This document shows positions 28,432-37,769 of a stretch of 64,000 bases of DNA, in pieces. How positions within the stretch are numbered: the first letter of the stretch is position 1; each line of letters opens with the position of its first letter. The DNA comes from Marinobacter sp. HL-58. Lineage in GTDB: Bacteria > Pseudomonadota > Gammaproteobacteria > Pseudomonadales > Oleiphilaceae. Position numbers and translations under genes: made by a program. Below the pieces are notes generated by a model. It ran no database searches. It was not told the DNA's origin and saw nothing but the letters and a program-made list of their open reading frames with translations. The DNA is taken from NCBI RefSeq assembly GCF_001314605.1, contig NZ_LIHP01000016.1, positions 372,001-436,000 of the forward strand, read 5' to 3'.

Positions 28432-29820
28432 CTACATACGTCCACGGGGTGGCATACCGCCACCGCCTCCGCCCGGCGGCATCATACCGCCAAGACCACG
28501 CATCATGTTAGCCATTCCGCCTTTCTTGCCCATTTTCTTCATCATTTTCTGCATTTGCTTGTGCTGTTTGAGCAAACGGTTCACATCCTGGATCTGGGTG
28601 CCGGAACCGCTGGCAATCCGGCGTTTGCGGGAATTGTTGATCACATCCGGGTAGCGACGCTCCTTGGGGGTCATTGAGCAGATGATGGCTTCCATCTGCC
28701 CCATGGATTTGTCGTTCACCTGTTGCTGGGCCATCTGTGCCATCTGCCCCATTCCGGGCAGCTTGTCCATCAGCCCGCCGATACCACCCATATTCTTCAT
28801 CTGTTGGAGCTGGTCGCGAAAATCCTCAAGATCAAAGCTCTTGCCCTTCTTGATCTTCCTGGTCAGTTTCTGGGCTTTCTTCTGATCAATCTTGCGCTCG
28901 GCTTCTTCTATAAGGGAGAGCACATCCCCCATGCCCAGAATCCGGGATGCCACCCTGTCCGGGTGAAACGGCTCGAGGGCATCGGACTTCTCGCCCACAC
29001 CCAGGAACTTGATCGGCTTGCCGGTGATATGGCGAACAGACAGCGCGGCACCGCCACGGGCATCACCGTCAGTCTTGGTAAGCACCACACCGGTCAGCGG
29101 CAGCGCATCATTGAAGGCTTTTGCGGTATTGGCAGCATCCTGACCGGTCATGGCATCCACCACGAACAGTGTCTCGACCGGGTTTACTGCTTTGTGCAGT
29201 CGCCCTATCTCGCCCATCATCTGCTCATCGACGTGAAGGCGGCCGGCGGTATCCAGGATAACCACATCTATATGTTTCTTGCGGGCGGCATCCATCGCGC
29301 TGTTGGCAATGTCTACCGGATCCTGGTCGGCGGAACTCGGGAAAAATTCAACACCCACTTCCCCGGCCAGGGTTTCCAGCTGCCGGATCGCGGCCGGGCG
29401 GTAAACGTCGGCGCTCACCACCATCACGGATTTTTTGTGACGCTCTTTCAGAAACCTGGACAGCTTGGCAACGGTGGTGGTTTTACCCGCACCCTGCAAA
29501 CCGGCCATCATGATGACCGCCGGCGGCGCCACAGCGAGGTTGAGGGACTCGTTGCCCTCCCCCATCACGCGCTCGAGTTCCTGCTGGACGACTTTTACGA
29601 ATACCTGCCCCGGGCTCAGGCTGCGCTGGACTTCCTGGCCAATGGCTCTCTGGCGCACACCCTCTATGAATGCCTTGACCACTGGCAGGGCAACGTCCGC
29701 CTCCAAAAGCGCCATGCGAACTTCACGCAGCGTTTCCTTAATATTGTCATCGGTCAGCCGCGCCTGGCCTGATATCTTGCGCAGACTGCCGGAAAGTCGG
29801 TCCTGGAGGTTTTCAAACAT
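28432..29820 (-). CDS. ffh: Signal recognition particle protein Ffh
   Basis: The SRP54 GTPase, which with 4.5S RNA targets nascent membrane proteins to FtsY. The 462 residues contain an N domain, then the G domain with GLQGAGKTTTVAKL (about 107-120), DTAGRLHVDEQMM and TKTDGDARGGAAL. A methionine-rich M domain follows (QLQQMKNMGGIGGLMDKLPGM, KMMKKMGKKGGMANMM). The tail is a Gly/Pro/Met stretch (MMPPGGGGGGMPP). Divergent from ypjD, convergent with nothing; rpsP follows on the same strand. Confidence 0.97.
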   Translation of the reverse strand: MFENLQDRLSGSLRKISGQARLTDDNIKETLREVRMALLEADVALPVVKAFIEGVRQRAIGQEVQRSLSPGQVFVKVVQQELERVMGEGNESLNLAVAPPAVIMMAGLQGAGKTTTVAKLSRFLKERHKKSVMVVSADVYRPAAIRQLETLAGEVGVEFFPSSADQDPVDIANSAMDAARKKHIDVVILDTAGRLHVDEQMMGEIGRLHKAVNPVETLFVVDAMTGQDAANTAKAFNDALPLTGVVLTKTDGDARGGAALSVRHITGKPIKFLGVGEKSDALEPFHPDRVASRILGMGDVLSLIEEAERKIDQKKAQKLTRKIKKGKSFDLEDFRDQLQQMKNMGGIGGLMDKLPGMGQMAQMAQQQVNDKSMGQMEAIICSMTPKERRYPDVINNSRKRRIASGSGTQIQDVNRLLKQHKQMQKMMKKMGKKGGMANMMRGLGGMMPPGGGGGGMPPRGRM

Positions 29821-29999
29821 GTTGCTCTTCCGTACCCGGATTAATTGAGTGCATGAAACACGGGAACCTGATCAGGTTCCTTGATTCCTGTTGCATAATC
29901 GCGACATTATAACCAGACTATCGCCCTGAAACGACCAACCCGGTCAAATCGGCGTGAATGCCCGCCGTCCCCCAGTCAGAGAGTGGTTAAAAGGAAGTC

Positions 30000-30806
30000 A
30001 TGGGAACGCTGATTCTCGCGGTCACTTCATTATTACTGTACAGCATAGGTACTTGCCTGCAGGCGCTGAGCTTCAGGGGAAAGGTACACACCAACATCGC
30101 CATGACCACCCTTATTGGCATGCTGGCTCTGACCGCACACGGCCTCCTGATCGCCCAGACGGTACACCGGGAAGGCGGATTCGATTTCGGATTCTTCCAG
30201 AGCTCGGTCCTGATTTCCTGGTTGATCGTCTTCCTGTTGCTGGGCCTGAACCTGCGCAAGCCGGTTCAAAGCCTCTTTCTCGGGGTTTACCCCATTGCGG
30301 CGCTGACCATTGTCATGGGACTGATCTCCCACTCATCTTCCCGCCTGGTTCCCGAAGACAGCTACGGCATGCTGTCCCACATCGCGCTTTCGGTCACAGC
30401 TTACAGCCTGTTTACCCTGGCCGCCATCCAGGCGGCATTACTGTACCTGCAGAACCGCCAACTCAAGCATAACTACAACAGCATACTGATCCGGAACCTG
30501 CCGCCACTGCAGACCATGGAATCCCTGCTCTTTGAAATGGTCTGGGCCGGTGTGGTGATGCTGGTGCTGGCCATTGTCACCGGAGCACTGTTCATCGACG
30601 ATATCTTTGCCCAGGATCTGGCCCACAAAACCGTGTTCTCGCTGCTCTCCCTGATCGTCTTCCTGGCATTGCTGATCGGGCGCTATACCCGCGGATGGCG
30701 GGGCATAACAGCCAGCCGCTGGACTCTCGCAGGCTGCGCCCTGCTGATGCTCGCTTTCTACGGCAGCAAGTTTGCCCTGGAAATGGTATTCCATCGGGGT
30801 GGCTGA
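30000..30806 (+). CDS. CcsA/YpjD-type cytochrome c assembly membrane protein
   Basis: A 268-residue polytopic protein with about eight hydrophobic segments, of the inner-membrane YpjD family related to cytochrome c assembly protein CcsA. The ATG at 30000 has AAGGAAG six bases upstream. It lies divergent to ffh and upstream of a CorC-like gene, the same ffh-ypjD-yfjD grouping as in E. coli. The family's biochemical role is unsettled; a part in haem handling is only a guess by homology. Confidence 0.85.
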   Translation: MGTLILAVTSLLLYSIGTCLQALSFRGKVHTNIAMTTLIGMLALTAHGLLIAQTVHREGGFDFGFFQSSVLISWLIVFLLLGLNLRKPVQSLFLGVYPIAALTIVMGLISHSSSRLVPEDSYGMLSHIALSVTAYSLFTLAAIQAALLYLQNRQLKHNYNSILIRNLPPLQTMESLLFEMVWAGVVMLVLAIVTGALFIDDIFAQDLAHKTVFSLLSLIVFLALLIGRYTRGWRGITASRWTLAGCALLMLAFYGSKFALEMVFHRGG

Positions 30807-30896
30807 GCAGGGCTCCACCACCCCGACCGACACTTGACACCCGAATCCTTCACCACCTATTTTCGCTATTCGCCAGCAACATAAGGACACCCCGTC

Positions 30897-32174
30897 TTGA
30901 ACGAAACATCGCTTACCGCGCTGTTTATCATCCTGGCAGGACTGATACTTCTCTCTGCCTTCTTCTCCAGCTCCGAAACCGGCATGATGTCTCTCAACCG
31001 GTACCGGCTGAAGCATATGGCCAAGACCGGCCATAAAGGCGCCAAAAGAGCCCAGGCACTCCTGAACCGGACAGACCAGCTGATCGGCGTGATTCTGATT
31101 GGCAACAACTTCGTCAATATCTTCGCCTCCGCCATCGCAACCGTCATTGCCATCCGGATCTGGGGTGACGCCGGCATCGCCATCGTCACTGTGCTGCTGA
31201 CCATTGTCATCCTGATATTTGCAGAGGTAACGCCGAAAACCCTCGCAGCACTGTTTCCGGAAAAAATTGCGTTTCCGGCGAGCCACATACTGGGGCCATT
31301 GCTCAAGATACTCTATCCGGTCGTCTGGGCCGTTAACCTGTTCACCGGCGCCATTCTGAAAATCATCGGTGTGTCCGCCGCCGATTCCACCAACGAGCAC
31401 CTCAGCCGGGAGGAACTCAGAACCCTTGTCAATGAAGCGGGGGCGTTGATTCCGGCAAAACACAAAGACATGCTGGTCAGCATCCTCGACCTGGAGAAAG
31501 TAACCGTAAACGACATTATGGTTCCCAGGAATGAAGTGGTCGGCATTGACCTGGAAGACGATCTTGACACCATCATGCGTCAACTGAGAAGCAGCCAGCA
31601 TACCCGGCTGCCAGTGTTCAAGGGCGACATCAACAATATTCAGGGCGTGCTACACCTGAGGAACGTATCGAGACTGCTGCTTCATGATGAAGTCAACAAG
31701 GACATGCTGATGCAGCTGTGTCGCGAGCCCTACTTCATTCCTGAAAGCACACCCCTGAACACCCAGCTGATCAACTTCCAGAAGCAAAAACGGCGTTTTG
31801 GCATCGTGGTCGATGAATACGGTGAGGTTCTCGGCCTGGCCACCCTGGAAGACATACTGGAAGAGATCGTCGGTGAATTTACCACTGATTACGCCGCCAC
31901 CAGCCCGGACATCATCCCCCAGGATGACGGCACCTATATTATTGACGGCACATCGGCGGTCAGGAGCATCAACAAGACCCTGGGCTGGAAACTGCCCATT
32001 GATGGCCCGAAAACCCTTAACGGCCTGATTACCGAAACACTGGAAAACATCCCCGAAACCAACGTCTGCCTGAAAGTAGGCGAGCACAGGATTGAGGTAC
32101 TTCAGATCAAGGATAATGTAGTCAAGGCCGCCATTGTCCACCCCAAAAAGCGCAAGAAACGCAAGACAGGCTAG
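30897..32174 (+). CDS. CNNM/CorC-type (HlyC/CorC family) transporter with CBS pair
   Basis: A 425-residue membrane protein. The N-terminal DUF21/CNNM domain has about four membrane segments and the motif SSSETGMMSLNRYRL near residue 22. It continues into a CBS pair (DIMVPRNEVVGIDLEDDLDT.. and ..YGEVLGLATLEDILEEIVGEF) and a CorC_HlyC domain. The family is linked to magnesium and cobalt efflux. The start is TTG at 30897, with AAGGA about ten bases upstream. It corresponds to YfjD beside YpjD in E. coli. Confidence 0.9.
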   Translation: MNETSLTALFIILAGLILLSAFFSSSETGMMSLNRYRLKHMAKTGHKGAKRAQALLNRTDQLIGVILIGNNFVNIFASAIATVIAIRIWGDAGIAIVTVLLTIVILIFAEVTPKTLAALFPEKIAFPASHILGPLLKILYPVVWAVNLFTGAILKIIGVSAADSTNEHLSREELRTLVNEAGALIPAKHKDMLVSILDLEKVTVNDIMVPRNEVVGIDLEDDLDTIMRQLRSSQHTRLPVFKGDINNIQGVLHLRNVSRLLLHDEVNKDMLMQLCREPYFIPESTPLNTQLINFQKQKRRFGIVVDEYGEVLGLATLEDILEEIVGEFTTDYAATSPDIIPQDDGTYIIDGTSAVRSINKTLGWKLPIDGPKTLNGLITETLENIPETNVCLKVGEHRIEVLQIKDNVVKAAIVHPKKRKKRKTG

Positions 32175-32297
32175 ATCTTTCGGTTATAAACAGGATCTCT
32201 TTAGAAAGATCAAAATTTAATCTTTCTCTTGACCCGACAGCCGTTGCCACCAAGACTGAAGTCGTACAACACAACAATAACCAACAGGAGTACGTCC

Positions 32298-32900
32298 ATG
32301 AGTCTAACCCATACCCTGGGGCTGCTTACGCACCCGGATCGCGAGTGGGAAGCTATTCGCAACGAGCCGGAATCCGTTGGCAAGCTTTACCTCGGCCATG
32401 TTCTGTTACTGGCACTGATCCCGGCCCTGGCAGCTTTCTACGGCAGCACCCAGGTAGGCTGGCAAATTGGTGACGGACAAGTAATAAAGCTGACATCAAC
32501 CAGCGCCCTGCAACTTTCCGTACTCTTTTACGGTGCCATGCTGGCCGGAATCTATATCATCGGGCGCTTCATCGACTTTTTTGCAGCAACCTATGAGGTA
32601 CAGGACAGCACCCCGAGGGGCATTACGCTGGCAGCCTATACGGCAACACCGGTATTCCTGCTGGGAATCATTGCGGTCTACCCCAATATCTGGGTCAATA
32701 TGTTAGTGGGCCTGATCGCCGTTGCCTACGCAGTTTACCTGCTTTACGAGGGACTGCCGATACTGATGAAAATACCGGAGGAACGCGGCTTTATGTTCGC
32801 CTCCGCCGTACTGACCGTGGGCCTGGTCATGTTTGTTGGCCTGCTTGCCATAACCGTGGTGATCTGGAGCGTTGGGATCGGCCCCGTATACGTGAGCTGA
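32298..32900 (+). CDS. Yip1 family inner-membrane protein
   Basis: A 200-residue protein with five or so membrane helices. I use the ATG at 32298, preceded by ACAGGAG; the upstream frame is not conserved-looking. The opening MSLTHTLGLLTHPDREWEAIRNE is typical of the bacterial Yip1 family, and the helices at about 30-48, 72-92, 106-126, 130-147 and 165-190 agree. Function unknown. A strong terminator follows 27 bases downstream, so it is probably monocistronic. Confidence 0.82.
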   Translation: MSLTHTLGLLTHPDREWEAIRNEPESVGKLYLGHVLLLALIPALAAFYGSTQVGWQIGDGQVIKLTSTSALQLSVLFYGAMLAGIYIIGRFIDFFAATYEVQDSTPRGITLAAYTATPVFLLGIIAVYPNIWVNMLVGLIAVAYAVYLLYEGLPILMKIPEERGFMFASAVLTVGLVMFVGLLAITVVIWSVGIGPVYVS

Positions 32901-32926
32901 CACCAACCGGCACGATCATCCGACAA

Positions 32927-32958
32927 CCGGGGTGCCTTCGGGTACTCCGGAATTTTTT
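32927..32958 (+). terminator. Intrinsic terminator with TTCG loop
   Basis: CCGGGGTGCC-TTCG-GGTACTCCGG (10-bp stem with two G-T pairs) followed by AATTTTTT. A textbook rho-independent terminator for the Yip1 gene. Confidence 0.92.
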
Positions 32959-33086
32959 ATTTGTGGGCCCAGTTAGCATTTGGTCATGTTACCAAGTGTT
33001 AAAATGAGGTAGATTTAACTTATAAATAATAAACGCAGTTGTAAGCTCGGTCATGTATCCGGTTGAGGCGTACACAGGAGTCGGCC

Positions 33087-35312
33087 ATGAATAAGCAGTC
33101 CGGCATACATTATCTCCGCGAGCACCGGGAGGCTGGGAGTTCTAACCCCGTACCTGCACAGGTGGTCCGTATCCGTGACACTGTCGTTGCCGGACTGGGA
33201 GATTTGTTGCAGGGTGCATTTGACGCTGTTGATGACTCGCTGTTCGAACTGGCCAACAACGCCAGGAGCAACAACGAGCAGAACCGTTATTTTGAAGCCA
33301 TGCGCGAAATCCGCATCAAGCGGAAGGGCGTAGAGCGCCATTTTCAGAATGCCGTGGCCCAGCTTTTTGCGAATCCGCCGCGAAGCGGCAGCGTAGCTGC
33401 AGAGGAAAGCCTTGCCGGCCAGGCCAATTCGGACAGCCTGTCGCTGGTGGGCGATGACGATCTGGAAGAGCAGGTCGCCCTCAATGCCATGATTTCCAAA
33501 TCCAAGGTACACTTCCAGGGCCCGCTGCTTCAGCTGCAGACCCGGTTCAGTGTTGTCTATCCGGGTGCCAGCGAAGAAATACCCGTCAACCCCATGGCCC
33601 CCGAGCACCTGTGCAGCGCCTTCGTGGAGGCCATTCAGGCCCTTGAAATCCAGATTCGCGAACGCCTGATCCTGCTCAAGCAGTTTGATCGTTACGTGGT
33701 GTCCAACCTGGGCATGTTACTGGACGAAGCCAACCGGATCCTGATCCAGGCTGGCGTCATCCCCAACTTCCGTTACCACGGCAAGGCCGGTAAACAACAC
33801 AGCAGTTCTGCCTCGGGCACCGCTGCGGATCAAACGGCAGGTGACACTGCATCCCCGGCAGTTGACCAACAGGGTCACCACGAAGGTGCAATGTTCGAGC
33901 AGATCAGGCAGATGCTTGCCCGACAGCGCGCCAATGCCGGCATTCCACCCAGGGCATCCGACCCCAATGTTCACGTTATCGGCGGCGCAGAACTGGCCAG
34001 CCTGCTCGGCTCACTCCCCCAGCAACCGCCCGGTGAGCAGGTCAGCGGCAATCTGAGTTCCGGTAAACCGGTGATGGTTGACCTGTATGAGGTCGTCCAG
34101 CAACTGCTCGTCCAGGCTGGAACCACCAGCGATGGCAAGAAGCCGGCCCTTAACGAAATGGACGAGGACCTGATCAACCTCGTATCCATGCTGTTCGAGT
34201 TCATTCTGGACGACTACAACCTGTCGGCACCGGTACAGGTACTGATCAGCCGCCTGCAGATTCCCATTCTCAAGGTGGTTATCAAGGACAAGACATTTTT
34301 CAGCAAGGCGACCCACCCTGCCCGGCGTCTGTTGAACTCCCTGGCCAGGGCGGGTATTGGCTGGAGCGAAAGTGACGAAAAAACCCGGGACAAACTGTAC
34401 GAGCAGATTCATTCGGTGGTTGCCCGCATCCTCAATGAATTCGACGGCGACGTAACCCTGTTCGAAACCCTCGGCGAAGAATTCGAGCAATTCCTCGCCA
34501 GAGAGAATCGCAAGTCTTCCCTGGTGGAACAGCGCACCCGGGAATCCGAGCGCGGCCGCATCAAATCCCAGAAAGCCCAGGAGACCGTGGATCAGCTTCT
34601 GCAGAAAAAACTGGCCCGCTACAAGCTCCAGGAGCCCGTTCGGAACATTCTGCTCAATGGCTGGAGCCGGGTCATGTTTCTGGCTTACCTTCGGGACGAT
34701 GTAGAGCACCGCTGGCTGCAGACCGTGAGGGTGGTAGACGACCTGATATGGTGCCTGCACCCCCATCAGGATGACGAAGAACGGGATCAGTGGGTACGGG
34801 TTGTACCCGGGCTGTTGAAGTCACTCAGAGCCGGCCTCGAAGAGGTGTCCTACAACTCATCCAAACTGGATGAAATGATGTCGGACCTCAAACACGAGTT
34901 AACCGAGGCGTTCCGTGCCAATGCGCTGGCAGAAGCCATGGAGGACACTCCCGAGCCGGAAACCGACGATGACGACGCCGCCGGCCACCAGACCGCCATC
35001 CAACGGCAGCAGGAACTCGAAGACGCGGCTATTGCCGAGTATGTGGCGCAGATAGACGCCATTGAAATCGGCAACTGGGTGGAGTTCAACCTGGTTAACG
35101 GCGCCAGCTTCCGCTGCAAGCTGTCTGCGATTATCGAAGAGGCCGATTGCTTCGTGTTCGTGAATCGAATGGGGCTCAAGGTTATTGAGAAATCCCGGAC
35201 CGATCTCGCGCATGAGATGCGACGGGGACGCCTGACTGTGCTCGAACAGGGCGCGTTGATTGACCGGGCTCTGGACGCCGTTGTGGGTACCTTGCGGAGC
35301 AAGGCGGGATAA
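33087..35312 (+). CDS. DUF1631 family protein
   Basis: A large (741-residue) soluble protein of the DUF1631 family, frequent in Pseudomonas-like bacteria. The ATG at 33087 has CAGGAG six bases upstream; a TTG eight codons earlier is possible. The N-terminal part is helical and acidic. Residues 230-270 are a low-complexity linker rich in Ser, Ala and Thr. The C-terminal 90 residues (GNWVEFNLVNGASFRCKLSAIIEEADCFVFVNRMG) resemble a PilZ-like beta barrel, hinting at c-di-GMP or regulatory binding, which I cannot prove. The AT-rich 100 bases upstream probably hold its promoter. Confidence 0.8.
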   Translation: MNKQSGIHYLREHREAGSSNPVPAQVVRIRDTVVAGLGDLLQGAFDAVDDSLFELANNARSNNEQNRYFEAMREIRIKRKGVERHFQNAVAQLFANPPRSGSVAAEESLAGQANSDSLSLVGDDDLEEQVALNAMISKSKVHFQGPLLQLQTRFSVVYPGASEEIPVNPMAPEHLCSAFVEAIQALEIQIRERLILLKQFDRYVVSNLGMLLDEANRILIQAGVIPNFRYHGKAGKQHSSSASGTAADQTAGDTASPAVDQQGHHEGAMFEQIRQMLARQRANAGIPPRASDPNVHVIGGAELASLLGSLPQQPPGEQVSGNLSSGKPVMVDLYEVVQQLLVQAGTTSDGKKPALNEMDEDLINLVSMLFEFILDDYNLSAPVQVLISRLQIPILKVVIKDKTFFSKATHPARRLLNSLARAGIGWSESDEKTRDKLYEQIHSVVARILNEFDGDVTLFETLGEEFEQFLARENRKSSLVEQRTRESERGRIKSQKAQETVDQLLQKKLARYKLQEPVRNILLNGWSRVMFLAYLRDDVEHRWLQTVRVVDDLIWCLHPHQDDEERDQWVRVVPGLLKSLRAGLEEVSYNSSKLDEMMSDLKHELTEAFRANALAEAMEDTPEPETDDDDAAGHQTAIQRQQELEDAAIAEYVAQIDAIEIGNWVEFNLVNGASFRCKLSAIIEEADCFVFVNRMGLKVIEKSRTDLAHEMRRGRLTVLEQGALIDRALDAVVGTLRSKAG

Positions 35313-35399
35313 GCTAGCCTGCCCTGCCCGCAAATACTGACAGCGCCGCGTCCGAGCGACGGTCGCTCTCAACCCGTTACCTGGAGCACCTCAACCACA

Positions 35400-36182
35400 A
35401 TGCTGGAGTATGGCAGCGTAACCGGCCTTCCGGGAAAATACCGGATAACCCTGGCGATATCGATTGCCTTGCTGCTCCATACCCTGGTGATGTCCTTACT
35501 GCCGTTTACAGTCCCAGAGGCAGACCGCCACCGCCAGACCGTCCAGGTAGAGCTTGTTAATCCCGGCAGCCTGCCCTCACCAGAAACAACACCCAGTGCG
35601 GCGACACAACCCCGTGAAAGGGAAGCCCGGAAGACGGAAACGAATAAAAACGGCCCGGATGCGAACACACAACCTGATGTTGTCACCGTGGACTCTAGCC
35701 GCAATCAGAGCCGTCCCGATGAGCCACGACCTGAGCGCCCCAGTGAGAATACATCCGATCAGCCTGCCGAAAACCCCGCGCCCGCGCGCCCATCCCGCGC
35801 TTCCCCGGCTTCGGCGGCAGGCAATCCGGATGCGGCTGCCGAAACCGAACCGGAGCCGATGACCCGGATAACCCGTTCGCCGCAGGAAACCGACCCCTAT
35901 CTGGCAAGCCTGGCGGTTCAGGTGGCCAGGGAGCTGGACAAGCGCCCCGTGCCGTCAAGCCGCAACGTGACAGAACCGGTGACCATGGAACTGGAATTAC
36001 GGCTTATGGGCAGTGGCGCGCTGACAAGTGCAAAGGTAACCCGGTCAACGGGTTTCAGTGACATCGACCAGGCGGTCTATCAGGCAGCGCTGCTTGCGAG
36101 CCCGTACCCGGAACCGCCTAAAGAATATTCAGGAAGGAAGCGCTTCCGGGTTGAGCTGATTTTCACCCCGGAACGCCTGTAA
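35400..36182 (+). CDS. TonB-like energy transducer
   Basis: A 260-residue protein with TonB layout: an N-terminal anchor (ITLAISIALLLHTLVMSLLPF, about residues 16-36), a long Pro/Glu/Thr/Ala-rich periplasmic spacer (about 55-160) and a C-terminal TonB-box-binding domain with LELRLMGSGALTSAKVTRSTGFSDIDQAVYQAAL. No exbB/exbD is next to it, so it would borrow them or work in another complex. No TonB-dependent receptor is in the window. Confidence 0.83.
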   Translation: MLEYGSVTGLPGKYRITLAISIALLLHTLVMSLLPFTVPEADRHRQTVQVELVNPGSLPSPETTPSAATQPREREARKTETNKNGPDANTQPDVVTVDSSRNQSRPDEPRPERPSENTSDQPAENPAPARPSRASPASAAGNPDAAAETEPEPMTRITRSPQETDPYLASLAVQVARELDKRPVPSSRNVTEPVTMELELRLMGSGALTSAKVTRSTGFSDIDQAVYQAALLASPYPEPPKEYSGRKRFRVELIFTPERL

Positions 36183-36193
36183 AACCGTATTGC

Positions 36194-36520
36194 TCAGGCT
36201 TCGGCTTGCTTGGCAGCAGCCTTGACCTGCTCCGCCAGCTCACCACTTTCCGACATTTCCAGAATAATGTCGCAGCCACCAACGAGCTCACCGTTGATAT
36301 AAAGCTGCGGATAGGTCGGCCAGCTTGAGTAGACCTTCAGGCCTTCACGCAATTCCTGGTTATCAAGGATATTCACGAAGGCAAACCGCTCGCCACAGGC
36401 CATCAGCGCCTGTACGGTCTTGGCGGAAAAGCCACACTGGGGAGCCTGCGGAGTACCCTTCATGTAAAGGATAATGGGGTTTTCCTCAAGCTGACTCTTG
36501 ATGGTTTCGTTGATATCCAT
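36194..36520 (-). CDS. grxD: Monothiol glutaredoxin (CGFS type)
   Basis: A 108-residue Grx4 protein that carries Fe-S clusters between scaffold and target. The active-site CGFS occurs in PQCGFSAKTVQAL near residue 31, and the glutathione-binding TYPQLYINGELVGGCDI follows near residue 73. I use the ATG at 36520, with GAGAGG nine bases upstream; a TTG two codons earlier is too close to that site. The gene is convergent with the TonB-like gene, 11 bases apart. Confidence 0.95.
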   Translation of the reverse strand: MDINETIKSQLEENPIILYMKGTPQAPQCGFSAKTVQALMACGERFAFVNILDNQELREGLKVYSSWPTYPQLYINGELVGGCDIILEMSESGELAEQVKAAAKQAEA

Positions 36521-36576
36521 GGGCAATTACCTCTCGTTGGAAACGGGATCGCCTCGCGGCAACCTGACTGCCCCCT

Positions 36577-36604
36577 ATTGTACACGTACCGGCATTGGCA
36601 CCAA
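36577..36604 (-). promoter_or_regulatory. Candidate promoter of grxD
   Basis: Minus strand: TTGGTG, 16 bases, TACAAT, about 55 bases before the grxD ATG. The -10 is 5 of 6, the -35 only 3 of 6. Confidence 0.35.
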
Positions 36605-36645
36605 ACACCGGTATTGATCCGGGACAAGGGCTCTACCCGGCGGCG

Positions 36646-36674
36646 TTGTCTTCAGCCCCCCGACGGGCTAGACT
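36646..36674 (+). promoter_or_regulatory. Candidate promoter of argF
   Basis: TTGTCT, 17 bases, TAGACT (4 of 6 each). It would give an argF leader of about 170 bases. This divergent region (36521-36850) also holds an inverted repeat ATTGTC-n7-GACAAT at 36753-36771, a possible operator. Otherwise I see no gene in the gap. Confidence 0.4.
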
Positions 36675-36850
36675 TGAGCCCCTGTCTTTCAGGCAGCCAG
36701 GCAACCCCCGTCTTCATATCCCGCCAGTGCGGCCTTCGCCGTTAGCTGGCATATTGTCGTTTCAGGACAATGACTGCTGCGGGCCGGTTGTAACCACGAA
36801 CACGCCCCGGAATTCAGAGACAGGGTTATCGATCAACTAAGGGCCATAGC

Positions 36851-37765
36851 ATGGCAGCAAGACATTTTCTCACTCTCAACGACCTGAGCTCCGACGAGCT
36901 TGAGCAACTGCTGGACCACGGTACCCGACTGCGTAACGAGTGGCGCAACGGCACGGTGAGGGAAACCCTGAAGAATCGTGTCCTGGCCATGATCTTCGAG
37001 AAATCCTCGACACGCACCCGGGTGTCCTTCGAAGCCGGCATGACGCAACTCGGTGGTGCCGCCCTGTTTCTGTCTCCCCGCGATACCCAGCTTGGCCGCG
37101 GAGAACCCATAGAAGATTCCGCCATCGTCATCTCCAGCATGGTGGATGCAGTGATGATCCGGACCTTTGCCCACACCACCGTTGAACGCTTCGCGGCTGC
37201 CTCACGGGCCCCCGTCATCAATGCCCTTACGGATGACTTCCACCCCTGTCAGTTGCTGGCAGACATGCAGACCTATCGCGAGCATCGCGGCAGCATTCGT
37301 GGCGGTACTGTTGCCTGGATCGGTGACGGCAACAACATGTGCCAGTCCTATATCAATGCCGCCGCACAGTTCGGTTTCAATCTTCGGGTTGCCTGCCCTG
37401 AAGGTTACGAGCCGGACGAAACCCTGATAAAGACCTCGGGGCCGCATGTCTCCATTGTCCGGGACCCGGCTGAAGCCGCACGGGGAGCCGATCTTCTTGT
37501 TACCGACGTCTGGGCTTCCATGGGGCAGGAAGACGAACAGAAGGCCCGGGAAAAGGCCTTCCGCGGCTACCAGATCAACTCACAACTGATGGATCTGGCG
37601 GACAAGGACGCATTGTTCATGCACTGCCTGCCAGCCCATCGCGGTGAGGAAATCTCGGCGGAAATGATGGAGCACCCACGCTCGGTGGTCTGGGATGAAG
37701 CCGAAAACCGCCTGCATGCGCAGAAAGCATTGCTGGAATTCCTGATACTCAACCGACTGGATTGA
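36851..37765 (+). CDS. argF: Ornithine carbamoyltransferase (anabolic)
   Basis: Makes citrulline from ornithine and carbamoyl phosphate in arginine synthesis. The 304 residues show the carbamoyl-phosphate loop [15 protein letters not shown] (about 51-65), the [11 protein letters not shown] motif and the catalytic [10 protein letters not shown] near 258. Length is normal for the anabolic enzyme. The next gene, an ABC ATPase, begins four bases after the stop, so the two are probably co-transcribed. This pairing recalls argF and its neighbour in Pseudomonas. Confidence 0.96.
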   Translation: MAARHFLTLNDLSSDELEQLLDHGTRLRNEWRNGTVRETLKNRVLAMIFEKSSTRTRVSFEAGMTQLGGAALFLSPRDTQLGRGEPIEDSAIVISSMVDAVMIRTFAHTTVERFAAASRAPVINALTDDFHPCQLLADMQTYREHRGSIRGGTVAWIGDGNNMCQSYINAAAQFGFNLRVACPEGYEPDETLIKTSGPHVSIVRDPAEAARGADLLVTDVWASMGQEDEQKAREKAFRGYQINSQLMDLADKDALFMHCLPAHRGEEISAEMMEHPRSVVWDEAENRLHAQKALLEFLILNRLD

Positions 37766-37769
37766 CTGG

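Noticed and set aside
28723..29772. 349-codon plus-strand frame opposite ffh
   Set aside because: ffh has all SRP54 motifs; the opposite frame has no family resemblance.
30438..31601. 387-codon minus-strand frame opposite ypjD and the CorC-like gene
   Set aside because: Low-complexity, Gln/Asp/Gly-rich translation without a domain; it overlaps two clear membrane-protein genes.
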